Shown here: positions 1 through 8,399 of the stretch, piece by piece
Position numbering within the stretch: position 1 is the first letter of the stretch
How the letters are laid out: every line of letters starts with the position of its first letter
NCBI RefSeq assembly: GCF_049739465.1
Contig: NZ_JBMHHY010000005.1
Coordinates: 62,001-126,000 of the forward strand
Source of the DNA: Embleya sp049739465
GTDB lineage: Bacteria > Actinomycetota > Actinomycetes > Streptomycetales > Streptomycetaceae
Length of the DNA: 64,000 bases
Reading direction: 5' to 3'
Notes under the pieces: model-generated
Told to the model about the DNA's origin: nothing
The model's input: only the letters and a program-made list of their open reading frames with translations
Databases searched by the model: none
Position numbers and translations under genes: made by a program

Positions 1-452
1 TGGACGAAGTCGAAGGTGCCCTTGGCCAGCGCGTTGTCCAGGGTGTGTGCGGTCAGCCCGCGCAGGAAGGTGCCGTAGTCGGCGATCGCGCGCGGCGTGA
101 ACTGCTTCTGCAGCAGCCGGCGCAGTGCGGTGTGGCGCAGGCCGTCGGTCTCCAGGAGCGAACGCCGGATGGCGATCTGCGAGTCGTCGACCTCCTCCAG
201 GTTGGTGAACCGGCCGGAGGTGAAGGTCTGCGGGTCGCGGTCGACGGCGACGATGTCGGCGTGCCTGGTCAGCGCCCAGAAGCCGCTGTTCGGGGCGGGC
301 TCGGGCTGCCAGTGCACCGGGTCCTCGCGGCGCAGCGTGTGGAACATCCGCCAGGGGGTTTCGCCGTCCAGGAAACGGTCGTTGTCGGCGAGGTCGATCT
401 CCGCCAGCGGCATCGGCTCGGGGACGGCGGAGGCGGTGGTGGGGGTGCGCAC
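1..452 (-). CDS. Cytochrome P450, N-terminal part (runs off window)
   Basis: This is the first 150 residues of a P450 haem monooxygenase. The rest, including the haem-cysteine loop, lies outside the window. Visible P450 features are the N-terminal segment around LREDPVHW, a beta-1 stretch GFWALTRHADIVAV, and the helix-C region LLETDGLRHTALRRLLQKQF, where the H and R residues normally contact the haem propionates. The start is GTG with GAGGAG six bases upstream. It looks soluble and bacterial, closest by eye to CYP124/125/142-type sequences, but the subfamily is a guess. It lies 89 bp downstream of the glutamine-synthetase-like gene on the same strand, so co-transcription is likely. Its electron donors could be the [3Fe-4S] ferredoxin and reductase at 15.8-17.2 kb. 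Confidence 0.88.
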   Translation of the reverse strand, partial: MRTPTTASAVPEPMPLAEIDLADNDRFLDGETPWRMFHTLRREDPVHWQPEPAPNSGFWALTRHADIVAVDRDPQTFTSGRFTNLEEVDDSQIAIRRSLLETDGLRHTALRRLLQKQFTPRAIADYGTFLRGLTAHTLDNALAKGTFDFV

Positions 453-541
453 GGAAACTCCTCGCGGGTGGATCGGCGGGGGTGACGAGACTCGACGTTG
501 CCTCGGCGTTGCTTCGGCGTTGTCTCGGACTTGCCTCGGAG

Positions 542-1894
542 TCAGAGGTGGTAGGCGTACTCGGTGAACTCCCAGTCGGTGACGTGTCGGTGGAAGCGGG
601 CCACCTCGTCGCGCTTGTAGGTGACGAACGTGTCGGTGAACTCGGCGCCGAGCAGTTCGGTGAGCGCCTTGTCGGCCTCGAACGCGTCCAGCGCCTCGCT
701 CAGCGTCGCGGGCAGGATCGGCGCCTTGGTGCTGTCGTACCCGTAGCCCTCCAGCGGCGCGGGCGGCGCGGCCCGGTCGCGCAGGCCCAGGCGGACGGCG
801 GCGAGCAGACCGGCGACGGCCAGGTACGGGTTGGCGCTCGCATCGCCCAGGCGGATCTCCAGGCGCGCGCCGGCGCCGCGCTCGGGTGGGATCCGGACCA
901 GCGCGCTGCGGTTGTCCAGGCCCCAGTCGATCAGCCACGGCGCGAGGGTGTCCGGGCCGAATCGTTTGTACGAGTTGATCGTCGGGTTCAGCAGCGCGGC
1001 CAGCGCGGGGGCGTGCGCCAGGATGCCGGCGATCGCGTGGTGTGCGGCGGCGGACAGCCCGTACGGGCCGGCCGGGTCGTCGAACGAGTTGGTGCCGTCG
1101 GCGTCCACGCAGCTCAGATGCAGATGGAAGCCCGAACCGCCCTCGTCCGCGAAGGGTTTGGCCATGAAGGTGGCCAATCGCCCCTCCAGGCGCGCCAGTT
1201 CCTTGATCGACGCCTTGAAGCGGAAGGCCCGGTCGGCGGCGTCGAGCGCGTCCGAGTGGTCGAGGTTGATCTCGAACTGGCCGGAACAGTACTCATGGTT
1301 GCCGGTGGTGGCGCCGATGCCCAGTTTGCCGAGGGTGCGCAGGGTGCGCAGCAGGTGCCCGTCCGGGTCGCCGCGCCGGCCGGCCACATAGACATTGCCC
1401 GGCGCGTCGCCGTAGCGCCGCCAGCCGCCGGCCGGATCCGGCTCGCACAGGAAGTATTCCAACTCGGGCCCGATCACCGGGCGAAGGCCGCTCTCCTGGG
1501 CGAGCCCGGCCAGCACGCCGCGCAGCAGGGCGCGCGGCGCCTCGCCGGCCGGGCGCCCGGTGGCCGGGTCGATCGTCTCGCCCAGACACCACGCGACGCC
1601 GGGTTCCCAGGGGATGTCGACCAGGGTGTCCAGGTCGGGGTAGACGCAGATGTCCGGGAGGCCCGCGTCCATCCCGCCGGCCACCGCGACCGTCTCGCCC
1701 CTGGGGGTGGTGTGGAAGACCGCGCGGCAGAAGGCCAGTCCGTGTGCGCATACCGAGGGCAGGTGGTCCACCAGTACGTCGCGCCCGCGATCGGTGCCGA
1801 TCAGGTCCGGGTAGGCCACCCGGACCACGTCGACACCGCGGGCCTTCAGCTCGGCGACGACCTCGTGGGCCCGGGCCACTGCGGATGGATTCAC
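542..1894 (-). CDS. Glutamine synthetase-like gamma-glutamyl-amine ligase
   Basis: This is a 450-residue member of the glutamine synthetase superfamily, the usual length for GlnA3/GlnA4/PuuA-type enzymes that use ATP to join glutamate to an amine. Family motifs appear in order: GPELEYFL (metal-binding Glu), NHEYCSGQFEIN, GSGFHLHLS (nucleotide-binding His), NPTINSYKR, NRSALVRIP and RLEIRLGDASANPYLA. It lacks the adenylylation tail of housekeeping GlnA. With a PuuC-like dehydrogenase, a PuuD-like hydrolase and an APC permease nearby, amine catabolism by gamma-glutamylation is more likely than ammonia assimilation. The real amine (polyamine, monoamine or aromatic amine) cannot be read from the sequence. 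Its promoter carries a copy of the shared palindrome 34 bp before the start codon. Confidence 0.9.
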   Translation of the reverse strand: MNPSAVARAHEVVAELKARGVDVVRVAYPDLIGTDRGRDVLVDHLPSVCAHGLAFCRAVFHTTPRGETVAVAGGMDAGLPDICVYPDLDTLVDIPWEPGVAWCLGETIDPATGRPAGEAPRALLRGVLAGLAQESGLRPVIGPELEYFLCEPDPAGGWRRYGDAPGNVYVAGRRGDPDGHLLRTLRTLGKLGIGATTGNHEYCSGQFEINLDHSDALDAADRAFRFKASIKELARLEGRLATFMAKPFADEGGSGFHLHLSCVDADGTNSFDDPAGPYGLSAAAHHAIAGILAHAPALAALLNPTINSYKRFGPDTLAPWLIDWGLDNRSALVRIPPERGAGARLEIRLGDASANPYLAVAGLLAAVRLGLRDRAAPPAPLEGYGYDSTKAPILPATLSEALDAFEADKALTELLGAEFTDTFVTYKRDEVARFHRHVTDWEFTEYAYHL

Positions 1895-1927
1895 CGGATT
1901 CTCCTCGCACCGAACGCACGGTCAATT

Positions 1928-2036
1928 CGTTTGAGCCCAAACCATATGGACGTCGCACGTGTCGCACAAGGGTTTGGGGCAAGGCTTTGCGTGCGTGACA
2001 ACTCGCCGAGGGAGGCATATCGTACGGACCCAAACG
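1928..2036. promoter_or_regulatory. Two operator-like palindromes between the GS-like and ADC-like genes
   Basis: Site 1928-1943 reads CGTTTG-AGCC-CAAACC and site 2021-2036 reads CGTACG-GACC-CAAACG. Both fit CGTTTG-N4-CAAACG with changes in one arm. They lie 34 bp and 40 bp upstream of the two divergent start codons. The same motif is paired at three other divergent promoters in this window, so it is probably the site of one regulator, perhaps the MarR protein encoded at 4661. Confidence 0.75.
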
Positions 2037-2076
2037 ATCCATCAGGGTTCGCAGAGGGTTCGCAGAGGGAGGCGCC

Positions 2077-2922
2077 ATGACCGGCGTACGCGGTGTGCAC
2101 GGTTTCTTCCACCCCAAGACCGGCACCGGCCGGTCGTCGATGATCCCCGCGCCCCCGTGGCACTACTCGGGCGACCTGCTGACCATCGAGTACCGCACCG
2201 ACCCGGCGCGCGTGGCCGAACTGCTGCCGCCGCAGCTCGCGCTCGCCGACGAGGACCCGGGCGCGGTCGCGCTGATCTGGGCGGACTGGCAGTCCTGCGC
2301 GGCCGGGCGGGCCGAACTGCTCGATCCGGTACGGGCGCAGTACAAGGAGTGCTTCGCGGTGGTGCGCTGCCAGTACGCCGGGGTGACCTACTCGCGCTGC
2401 GTACACATCTGGGTGGACAAGGACTTCGCCATCGCGCGCGGGCTGCACCAGGGTTATCCGAAGAAGCTCGGCTCGATCCACCAGACCCGCCCGCACCCGT
2501 ACGGCCCGGCGCCGCGCATCGAGGCGGGCGCGAGGTTCGGCGCCACGCTCGCCGCCGGCGACCGGCGGTTGGCCGAGGCGGTGGTGACGTTGCGCGAACC
2601 GGCGCCGAGCAACGGCTTCGTCAACGGCCACCCGATGGCGCACCACCGCTGGTTGCCGTCGATCGAACCGGGTGGCGGGTTGGCCCTGGACGAACTGGTG
2701 GTCGCCGGTGCGGAGTCCGCCGAGGGCGGGCAGGCGTGGGTCGGCGATGCCGAGCTGACCCTGTTCGAGGCGCCGACCGAGGAACTGGCCCGGCTGGAGG
2801 TGGACGAGCCGATCGGGGCGTACTACCGCCAGGTCGGCGTGGTGTGGAACGGCGGGACGTTGCTGGCGAGCGGCGAGTCGGGCGTGGGTACGGGCGCCGG
2901 TACGGGCGCGGGCGCGGTGTAG
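2077..2922 (+). CDS. Acetoacetate decarboxylase-family protein
   Basis: This is a 281-residue protein of the acetoacetate decarboxylase (ADC) fold. The motif QGYPKKLGSI at residues 125-134 carries the twin lysines (K129/K130) that in true ADC form the Schiff base and tune its pKa. The start ATG is preceded by GGGAGG. ADC-like proteins also include decarboxylases, aldolases and dehydratases acting on other 2- or 3-oxo acids, so the substrate is open. It is transcribed divergently from the GS-like gene, and both promoters hold the shared palindrome. This suggests it handles an oxo-acid intermediate of the same pathway. The C-terminus is a low-complexity Gly/Thr/Ala tail of about 15 residues. 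Confidence 0.85.
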   Translation: MTGVRGVHGFFHPKTGTGRSSMIPAPPWHYSGDLLTIEYRTDPARVAELLPPQLALADEDPGAVALIWADWQSCAAGRAELLDPVRAQYKECFAVVRCQYAGVTYSRCVHIWVDKDFAIARGLHQGYPKKLGSIHQTRPHPYGPAPRIEAGARFGATLAAGDRRLAEAVVTLREPAPSNGFVNGHPMAHHRWLPSIEPGGGLALDELVVAGAESAEGGQAWVGDAELTLFEAPTEELARLEVDEPIGAYYRQVGVVWNGGTLLASGESGVGTGAGTGAGAV

Positions 2923-2939
2923 CGCGGGTCGTGCCGACG

Positions 2940-2979
2940 ACGAATGGCCCCAACACCTCGCGGTGCTGGGGCCATTCGT
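2940..2979. terminator. Bidirectional hairpin terminator
   Basis: A perfect 13-bp stem, ACGAATGGCCCCA paired with its complement, is extended by CACC/GGTG around a tiny loop. It sits between two convergent genes. It is followed by four near-copies of CATTCGT (2973-3007), which partly repeat the right arm. Confidence 0.85.
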
Positions 2980-3017
2980 CATTCGTCATTCGTCATTCGC
3001 TATTCGTGCCTATCGGG

Positions 3018-4481
3018 TCAGCCTTGCCCGCGGCCGATGCCCGCGTAGATCTGCGGCCGGGCCGTCCGCAGGTACAGCGCGAACAGCGCGCCGACCACAC
3101 CCGCGCCCAGGACCAGTGCGGGCAACACCCAGCGCAGCGCCGAGCCCGAGTCGACGCCCAGCAGTACGCCGAAGTTGTCCAGTGCGGCGACGAAGACCAC
3201 CGCGAGCAGCACTGCCGCCACGGCCGGCGCCGACAACCGGCTCCACGCGCTCTCCCCGTCGGCGCCCTGCCGGGCGAAGAATGCGATCACCGCCAGCGAG
3301 GTCAGCACCAGGAGCAACATCACGCCGAGGGCGCCGAGGTTGGTGAACCAGTTGAACAGCGTCGCCATCGGGTCACGATCGAGCGCGGCGAAGACGATCA
3401 CCACCGCCGCGGCCAGCACGGTCTGGGTGGCCGAGCCGAGGTGCGGCGAGTCGGTGCGGGGGTGGGTGCGGCCCAGCGGGGTGGGCAGGACACCCTCGCG
3501 GCCGAGGGCGAAGAAGTAGCGGGCGACCGCGTTGTGGAAGGACAGGAGCGCGGCGAACAGGCTGGTGATCAGGAAGACCTGGGCCACGTCCGCGAAACCG
3601 GAGCCGATCTGTTCGCCGCCGAGTACGAAGATCAGGTTCGGTCCGTGCTCGCCGGCCGCCGCGACCGCCTGGTCCGTGCCCGCGCCACTCATCAGCGCCC
3701 AAGCGGTGATCGCGTACAACACGCCGATCACGCCGACCGAGATGTAGGTCGAGCGGGCCACGGTGCGTTTGGGGTCGCGACACTCCTCGCCGTAGATGGC
3801 GGCCGACTCGAAGCCGGTGAAGGAGGCCATCACGAAGCAGAACGCCGCGCCCGTCGAGCCCGAGGTCAGCGCGTCCCAGGTGAACGGGTGCAGCGACACG
3901 CCGTCGGGCGCCTGGCTGAACGCGCCGACGTCGAAGACCAGGACGGTGACCGTCTCGGCGATCAGCAGTGCGGCCAACACCCGCGCGTTGAGGTCGATCC
4001 GCAGGTAGCCGAGGGTGCCCACGAGCACGATGCCGATCAGCACCACCACCCACCAGGACACCTGCAGCCCGAACTTGGCGTCCAGGAAGTCGGCGGTGGT
4101 GAAGCCGAACAGGCCGTAGATGCCGATCTGCATGGCGTTGTACGAGATCAGCGCGACGAACGCGGCACCGAGACCGGCGACTCGGCCCAGGCCCCGGGCG
4201 ACGTAGGCGTAGAACGCGCCCGCACCGGTGATGCGCCGGCTCATCGCGGCGTAGCCGACGCTGAAGATCGCCAGCAGCGCGGCCAGGACCAGGTAGACCG
4301 CGGGGATCCCGGAGGTCTCGGTGACCGCGAGGCTCTGCGGGATGCCGCCCGCGGCGACGGTGAGTGGGGCCGAGGCCGCCACCACGAAGAAGACGATGTG
4401 CGCGACGCCGAGCGAACCACGCGCGGGGGCGGGCTGGTCGGGGTCGGTGGTGCTGGTCGTCGACGCTTGTCTGATTGCCAT
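3018..4481 (-). CDS. APC-family amino acid/amine permease
   Basis: This is a 487-residue integral membrane protein with about 12 hydrophobic segments, typical of amino acid-polyamine-organocation transporters. The first membrane segment (SLGVAHIVFFVVAASAPLTV) and the GAGAFYAYVARGLGR motif, near residues 75-90, are characteristic. The chosen start (MAIRQAST) has GGAGG eight bases upstream; longer in-frame extensions lack a ribosome site and cross the operator. It is divergent from the MarR gene, with two shared palindromes between them. It probably imports the amine or amino acid that the GS-like enzyme uses, as PuuP does in the Puu pathway. Confidence 0.88.
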   Translation of the reverse strand: MAIRQASTTSTTDPDQPAPARGSLGVAHIVFFVVAASAPLTVAAGGIPQSLAVTETSGIPAVYLVLAALLAIFSVGYAAMSRRITGAGAFYAYVARGLGRVAGLGAAFVALISYNAMQIGIYGLFGFTTADFLDAKFGLQVSWWVVVLIGIVLVGTLGYLRIDLNARVLAALLIAETVTVLVFDVGAFSQAPDGVSLHPFTWDALTSGSTGAAFCFVMASFTGFESAAIYGEECRDPKRTVARSTYISVGVIGVLYAITAWALMSGAGTDQAVAAAGEHGPNLIFVLGGEQIGSGFADVAQVFLITSLFAALLSFHNAVARYFFALGREGVLPTPLGRTHPRTDSPHLGSATQTVLAAAVVIVFAALDRDPMATLFNWFTNLGALGVMLLLVLTSLAVIAFFARQGADGESAWSRLSAPAVAAVLLAVVFVAALDNFGVLLGVDSGSALRWVLPALVLGAGVVGALFALYLRTARPQIYAGIGRGQG

Positions 4482-4512
4482 GCCCGGCGCCTCCGAGGGG
4501 CGGGAACCCATT

Positions 4513-4563
4513 CGTTTGGGCCCGTACGATCTGCGAGTGTCGCCGATCGTACGGATGCAAACA
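4513..4563. promoter_or_regulatory. Two operator-like palindromes between the permease and MarR genes
   Basis: Site 4513-4528 reads CGTTTG-GGCC-CGTACG and site 4548-4563 reads CGTACG-GATG-CAAACA. The first lies 31 bp upstream of the permease start. Their position next to the only MarR gene in the window suggests autoregulation plus control of the permease. Confidence 0.75.
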
Positions 4564-4660
4564 GGTCCCCACAAGGGCTAGATTTCGGGATGCAGAAGGC
4601 GTATCGAGCCACCGCTCGGGCGCGTTCGAGGAAGTGTGTTCGACGAGGAAGGCGGAGCAC

Positions 4661-5233
4661 GTGGTCGGCAAGCGGTCCATCACCGAAACGGAGAAGGCCG
4701 TCCAGGCACGTCTGGGCGACATCCCGCTGCGGCGCGAGCAGATGGCCGCGGTGTCGAACATCTATCGCGCCGCCGCCGCGGTGCGCCAGCACCTGGAGAA
4801 CTCGGTGCTGCGCGACGCGGAACTGACCTGGACGGCGTTCACCGTGTTGTGGGAGGTGTGGATCTGGGGCGAGAGCGAGACCCGGCATGTCGCCGAGGAG
4901 GCGGGCATCTCCAAGGGCACGCTCACCGGCGTGGCCCGCACGCTGGAAACGCGCGGCCTGCTCGCGCGCGCGGCGCACGCCGGCGACGGCCGGCTGGTCC
5001 TGCTCTCGCTCACCCCGGCCGGCGAGGAGCTGATGGCCCGGGTCTTCCCGGCCTTCAACGCCGAGGAAGCCTTCGTCACCGACGACCTGACCCCCGCCGA
5101 ATGCCGCACACTGGCCGACAGCCTGCGCCGCATCGTCGCGCGCCTGGAGGCCAAGGGCGACGAACGCCGCCAGGACCTGCTGGGCGGCGACGCACCGAAG
5201 CCCAGGCGCGGGGGGCGTCGGGCGAAGGGGTAG
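4661..5233 (+). CDS. MarR-family transcriptional regulator
   Basis: This is a winged-helix regulator of about 190 residues. The MarR core is clear: LTWTAFTVLWEVW (helix before the wing), the recognition region AEEAGISKGTLTGVARTLE, then the wing with RAAHAGDGRLVLLSLTPAG. The charged C-terminal tail (PKPRRGGRRAKG) may contact DNA. The GTG start at 4661 is preceded by GGCGGAG at short spacing; GTG at 4634 is an alternative that adds nine residues. MarR proteins usually bind 16-20 bp palindromes as dimers and are released by small aromatic or phenolic ligands. The best-known relative in context is HpaR of homoprotocatechuate operons. It is the leading candidate to read the eight shared palindromes, but this is inference. 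Confidence 0.85.
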   Translation: MVGKRSITETEKAVQARLGDIPLRREQMAAVSNIYRAAAAVRQHLENSVLRDAELTWTAFTVLWEVWIWGESETRHVAEEAGISKGTLTGVARTLETRGLLARAAHAGDGRLVLLSLTPAGEELMARVFPAFNAEEAFVTDDLTPAECRTLADSLRRIVARLEAKGDERRQDLLGGDAPKPRRGGRRAKG

Positions 5234-5404
5234 GCGGGTTGGGCCGGTTCGGTGGCCGGGGTATGGACGGGGCGGTGACGGGCGGCGGTCCGGGCGGGTG
5301 CGGGGGTAGGCGGGGGAGCGGTGTCGGCCCTGGCCGGGAGCGTGCCGGCGCGGTCGTAGGCGCGTATCGTCGCCCGGTTGCCGTCGTTGCCCGGTCGGTG
5401 GGGG

Positions 5405-6064
5405 TCAACCCGACGGGGTGACCAGGCCCGCCTCGTAGGCGGCGATGACGAGTTGGATGCGGTCGCGGGCGGCCAGCTTGGTCAGCAGGCGGGCCACGTG
5501 GGTCTTGGCGGTGGCCGGGCCGATGAACAGTTCGGCGGCGATCTCCTGGTTGGACAGGCCGCGGCCGACCAGGGTGAGTACTTCTCGCTCGCGGGCGGTG
5601 ATGCCGGTCAGGGGGCGTCGGGTAGGCCGTACGGCCGGTTCGCGGCCGGCGAATTCGGCGATCAGGCGGCGGGTGACGCTCGGTGCGATCAGCGCGTCCC
5701 CGGCGGCGACCACCCGGATCGCGGCGATGATGTCCACCAGCGCCATGTCCTTGACCAGGAACCCACTGGCCCCCGCGCGCAGTGCGCCGTAGACGTTGTC
5801 GTCGTCGTCGAACGTGGTCAGCACCACGACCCTGGTCGTCGTCGAGTCGGCGGTGATCAGCCGGGTCGCCTCGATGCCGTCCATGCCGGGCATCCGGATG
5901 TCCATCACCACGACGTCGGGGCGCAGTCGGGCCACCAGTTCGACCGCTTGCGCCCCCGTGCCGGCCTCGCCGACCACGGTCAGGTCCGGGAGTTCGGCGA
6001 CGACCATGGTCAGCCCGGCGCGGATCAGTTCCTGGTCGTCGGCGAGCACGATGCGGGTGCTCAT
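5405..6064 (-). CDS. NarL/LuxR-family response regulator
   Basis: This is a 219-residue two-domain regulator. The receiver domain has acidic residues near the N-terminus (ADD, residues 8-10), the phospho-acceptor D55 in VVVMDIRMPGMDG, and the conserved Lys in FLVKDM. The C-terminal LuxR helix-turn-helix begins near TAREREVLTLVGRGLSNQEI. Its ATG overlaps the TGA of the sensor kinase gene (ATGA), so the pair is translationally coupled. The neighbouring divergent ABC transporter is the obvious candidate target. Confidence 0.93.
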   Translation of the reverse strand: MSTRIVLADDQELIRAGLTMVVAELPDLTVVGEAGTGAQAVELVARLRPDVVVMDIRMPGMDGIEATRLITADSTTTRVVVLTTFDDDDNVYGALRAGASGFLVKDMALVDIIAAIRVVAAGDALIAPSVTRRLIAEFAGREPAVRPTRRPLTGITAREREVLTLVGRGLSNQEIAAELFIGPATAKTHVARLLTKLAARDRIQLVIAAYEAGLVTPSG

Positions 6065-7308
6065 GCGGGCAGCCTCGCCGCGACCCGGAAGCCGCCCTCG
6101 GGCCGCGCCCCGGCGCTGAACCGGCCGTGTACCAGGGCCACCCGCTCGCGCATCCCGGAGATGCCCAGACCGCCGCCGCCCCCGCCGCCCGGTGCCACGG
6201 CCCGCGCCGGGTCCGCCGTCCCGTCGTCGACCACCTCGATGGCCAACTCCGCGTCCAGGTACTCGACGGACACCCGACACCGCCGAGTGCCGGAGTGGCG
6301 CAGCGCGTTGGTGACCGCCTCCTGGATGATCCGGAACGCGGCCAGGTCGACCTCGGGCGGCAGCGGGCGGCGCGCTCCCCGCCAGACCACCTCGACCCGC
6401 ATCCCCGCGTCCGCGGTATTCGCGGCCAACCGGTCCACACCCTCCAGGCCCACGCCCGGCACCTCCCGACCGGACTCCGACCCGCCGTCGCCGTCGGCGT
6501 CGCTGTCCGCCCGGCGCAGCGACACCAGCATCCGGCGCAACTCCGCCAACGTCTCGCGGCTGGTGGCCTCGATCGTGTCGATCGCCTTGCGCGCGCCGGC
6601 CGGCCGGGTGTCCAGGACCAGACTCGCGGCTCCGGCCTGGATCGCGATCACGCCGATACTGTGCGCGACCATGTCGTGCAGCTCGCGGGCGATCCGCAGC
6701 CGTTCGGCCAACACCGCCCGGGCCGCCGCCGCCGCGTGCAGATCGGCCCGGTACTCGCGCCGGCGCCGGATCGCGTCGCCGATCAGCCAGCCGATCCCGA
6801 CCACCGCGCCGGCGGCGGCCAGTTGCGAGAGCACGTCGCCGACCCCGTCGTTGCCCTGATCCACGGTCAGCGAGCGACCCACGAACACGCCCGCCCACAC
6901 GCCCGGTACGAGCACGGCGGCGGCGACGCCGACCCGACGCGGGCCGGTGGCCGCGAGGTGCCCGATCAGCACGGCGATGGCCGGGAACAGCGGCCAGGCC
7001 CGGTCCCGCAGCAGCAATACCACGATCGACTCGGCCAGGAGCACCCCGAGGACCGGCACCGGCCACCGGCGGACCGGCCCGACCGGCAGCGCCAACAGCA
7101 CCGCCGTCGCCGCACCCGCCCACATGGTGACGTGGGCGAAGGGCTCAGGCACCAGGTACAGGAACACGTGCAGCGCCGACCACAACACGGCCGTACACCC
7201 GCCGATCGTGTACCGACCGGCCCGCGTGGCGGCGAGCGCGGACCAGCGGAGCGGCAGCGGCGTACGCGAGTTGCGCGATGGCGGGGGAGACCAGCTTCCT
7301 TGGAGCAC
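6061..7308 (-). CDS. Sensor histidine kinase (HisKA_3 type)
   Basis: This is a 415-residue membrane sensor. Four to five hydrophobic segments lie in residues 35-175. A dimerisation helix follows with the phospho-acceptor H211 in ARELHDMVAHSIGVI. The HATPase domain has an N box (EAVTNALRHSG) and a Gly-rich lid (GGGGGGGLGISGMRERV). It has almost no extracellular loops, so like DesK-type kinases it probably senses membrane or cell-envelope stress. The start is a GTG without a strong ribosome site, so the first few residues are uncertain. Its partner is the overlapping response regulator. Confidence 0.9.
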   Translation of the reverse strand: MLQGSWSPPPSRNSRTPLPLRWSALAATRAGRYTIGGCTAVLWSALHVFLYLVPEPFAHVTMWAGAATAVLLALPVGPVRRWPVPVLGVLLAESIVVLLLRDRAWPLFPAIAVLIGHLAATGPRRVGVAAAVLVPGVWAGVFVGRSLTVDQGNDGVGDVLSQLAAAGAVVGIGWLIGDAIRRRREYRADLHAAAAARAVLAERLRIARELHDMVAHSIGVIAIQAGAASLVLDTRPAGARKAIDTIEATSRETLAELRRMLVSLRRADSDADGDGGSESGREVPGVGLEGVDRLAANTADAGMRVEVVWRGARRPLPPEVDLAAFRIIQEAVTNALRHSGTRRCRVSVEYLDAELAIEVVDDGTADPARAVAPGGGGGGGLGISGMRERVALVHGRFSAGARPEGGFRVAARLPA

Positions 7309-7442
7309 CGGCCGATCGTAGCCGGCACCTGTCGGGCCGGACGTCAGCCTGCGGGCGTACCCCCGGGCGGCTACCCCGAGCGCCCACCGGATCCGCCCGG
7401 GTCCGGACGCGCGGGGGTGTCGGTCCGGGACACCGTTGCCGG

Positions 7443-8399
7443 GTGATCGAAATCAACGAACTCACCAAGCGCTACGGCCGCGACGCGCCGGCCGTGGACC
7501 GACTGACCTGCACCGTGCGACCGGGCCGGGTGACCGGCTTTTTGGGCCCCAACGGTGCGGGCAAGACGACCACGCTGCGCCTGCTCCTGGGTCTGAACAA
7601 GCCCACCGGCGGCAGCGCGACCATCGACGGCCGGCCGTTTCGGGCGGCCGGCGCCGGGTTGCGGCACGTGGGCGCGCTCCTTGACGCGAACGACGTACAC
7701 AAGGGCCGTACGGCGTACGCGCACCTGGCGGCCCTGGCCCGAAGCAACGGGCTGCCGCGCGGCCGGGTTCGGGAGGTATTGGCGACGGTCGGCCTGGGGT
7801 CGGCGGCTGGGCGGCGGATCGGCGGATTCTCGCTGGGGATGCGGCAGCGGCTCGGAATCGCGGGCGCGTTGCTCGGTGACCCGCCGGTGCTGCTGTTCGA
7901 CGAGCCGGTCAACGGCCTGGATCCGGAGGGTATCCGGTGGGCGCGCGAGCTGTTCCGGGAGCTGGCGGGGGAGGGCCGCACGGTGTTGGTGTCCAGCCAT
8001 CTGATGAGCGAGATGCAGAAGACCGCCGACCACCTCGTGGTGATCGGCGCCGGACGGCTGATCGCGGACGAGCCGCTCGCCGACTTCGCGGCCCGCGCCG
8101 GGACCGGCACGATCACCGTGCGCACTCCCGAACCGGCGTTGTTCGCCCGGTTGTTGGCGGACGCGGGCGGATCGGCGACGGTCGGCGGCGACCCGGACGC
8201 GCTCACCGTGACCGGTCTGACCACCGCGCGGGTCAACGAACTGGCCTTCACGCACCGGGTCCTGGTCCACGAGGTCACCGCCCACGGCGGCGGGCTGGAG
8301 GAGGCGTTCATGCAACTCACGGCCGACAGCGCGCAGTTCCGCGCCCCGGCAACCGCGAACGCGAACGCCAACGCGAACGCGAAGGAGACGAGCCGATGA
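7443..8399 (+). CDS. ABC transporter ATP-binding protein (exporter type)
   Basis: This is a 318-residue ATPase of the DRA/CcmA class that drives drug, peptide or lipid export. Walker A is GPNGAGKT at residues 35-42. The signature FSLGMRQRLGIAGALL and the Walker B LLFDEPVNGLDPEG follow, then the switch histidine in VLVSSHLMSEM. The start GTG gives VIEINELTKRYG, the normal N-terminus for the family; the longer upstream frame has no family similarity. The protein ends in an odd ATANANANANAK run. It overlaps the permease gene by ATGA and is divergent from the kinase gene, with only 134 bp between. Confidence 0.92.
   Translation: MIEINELTKRYGRDAPAVDRLTCTVRPGRVTGFLGPNGAGKTTTLRLLLGLNKPTGGSATIDGRPFRAAGAGLRHVGALLDANDVHKGRTAYAHLAALARSNGLPRGRVREVLATVGLGSAAGRRIGGFSLGMRQRLGIAGALLGDPPVLLFDEPVNGLDPEGIRWARELFRELAGEGRTVLVSSHLMSEMQKTADHLVVIGAGRLIADEPLADFAARAGTGTITVRTPEPALFARLLADAGGSATVGGDPDALTVTGLTTARVNELAFTHRVLVHEVTAHGGGLEEAFMQLTADSAQFRAPATANANANANAKETSR

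Noticed and set aside
482..2080. Plus-strand open frame opposite the GS-like gene
   Set aside because: It mirrors the minus-strand gene, has no ribosome site or motif, and the minus-strand product has all glutamine synthetase motifs.
2973..3007. Four CATTCGT-like repeats resembling a short CRISPR-like array
   Set aside because: Units are seven bases, have no spacers and simply repeat the right arm of the terminator.
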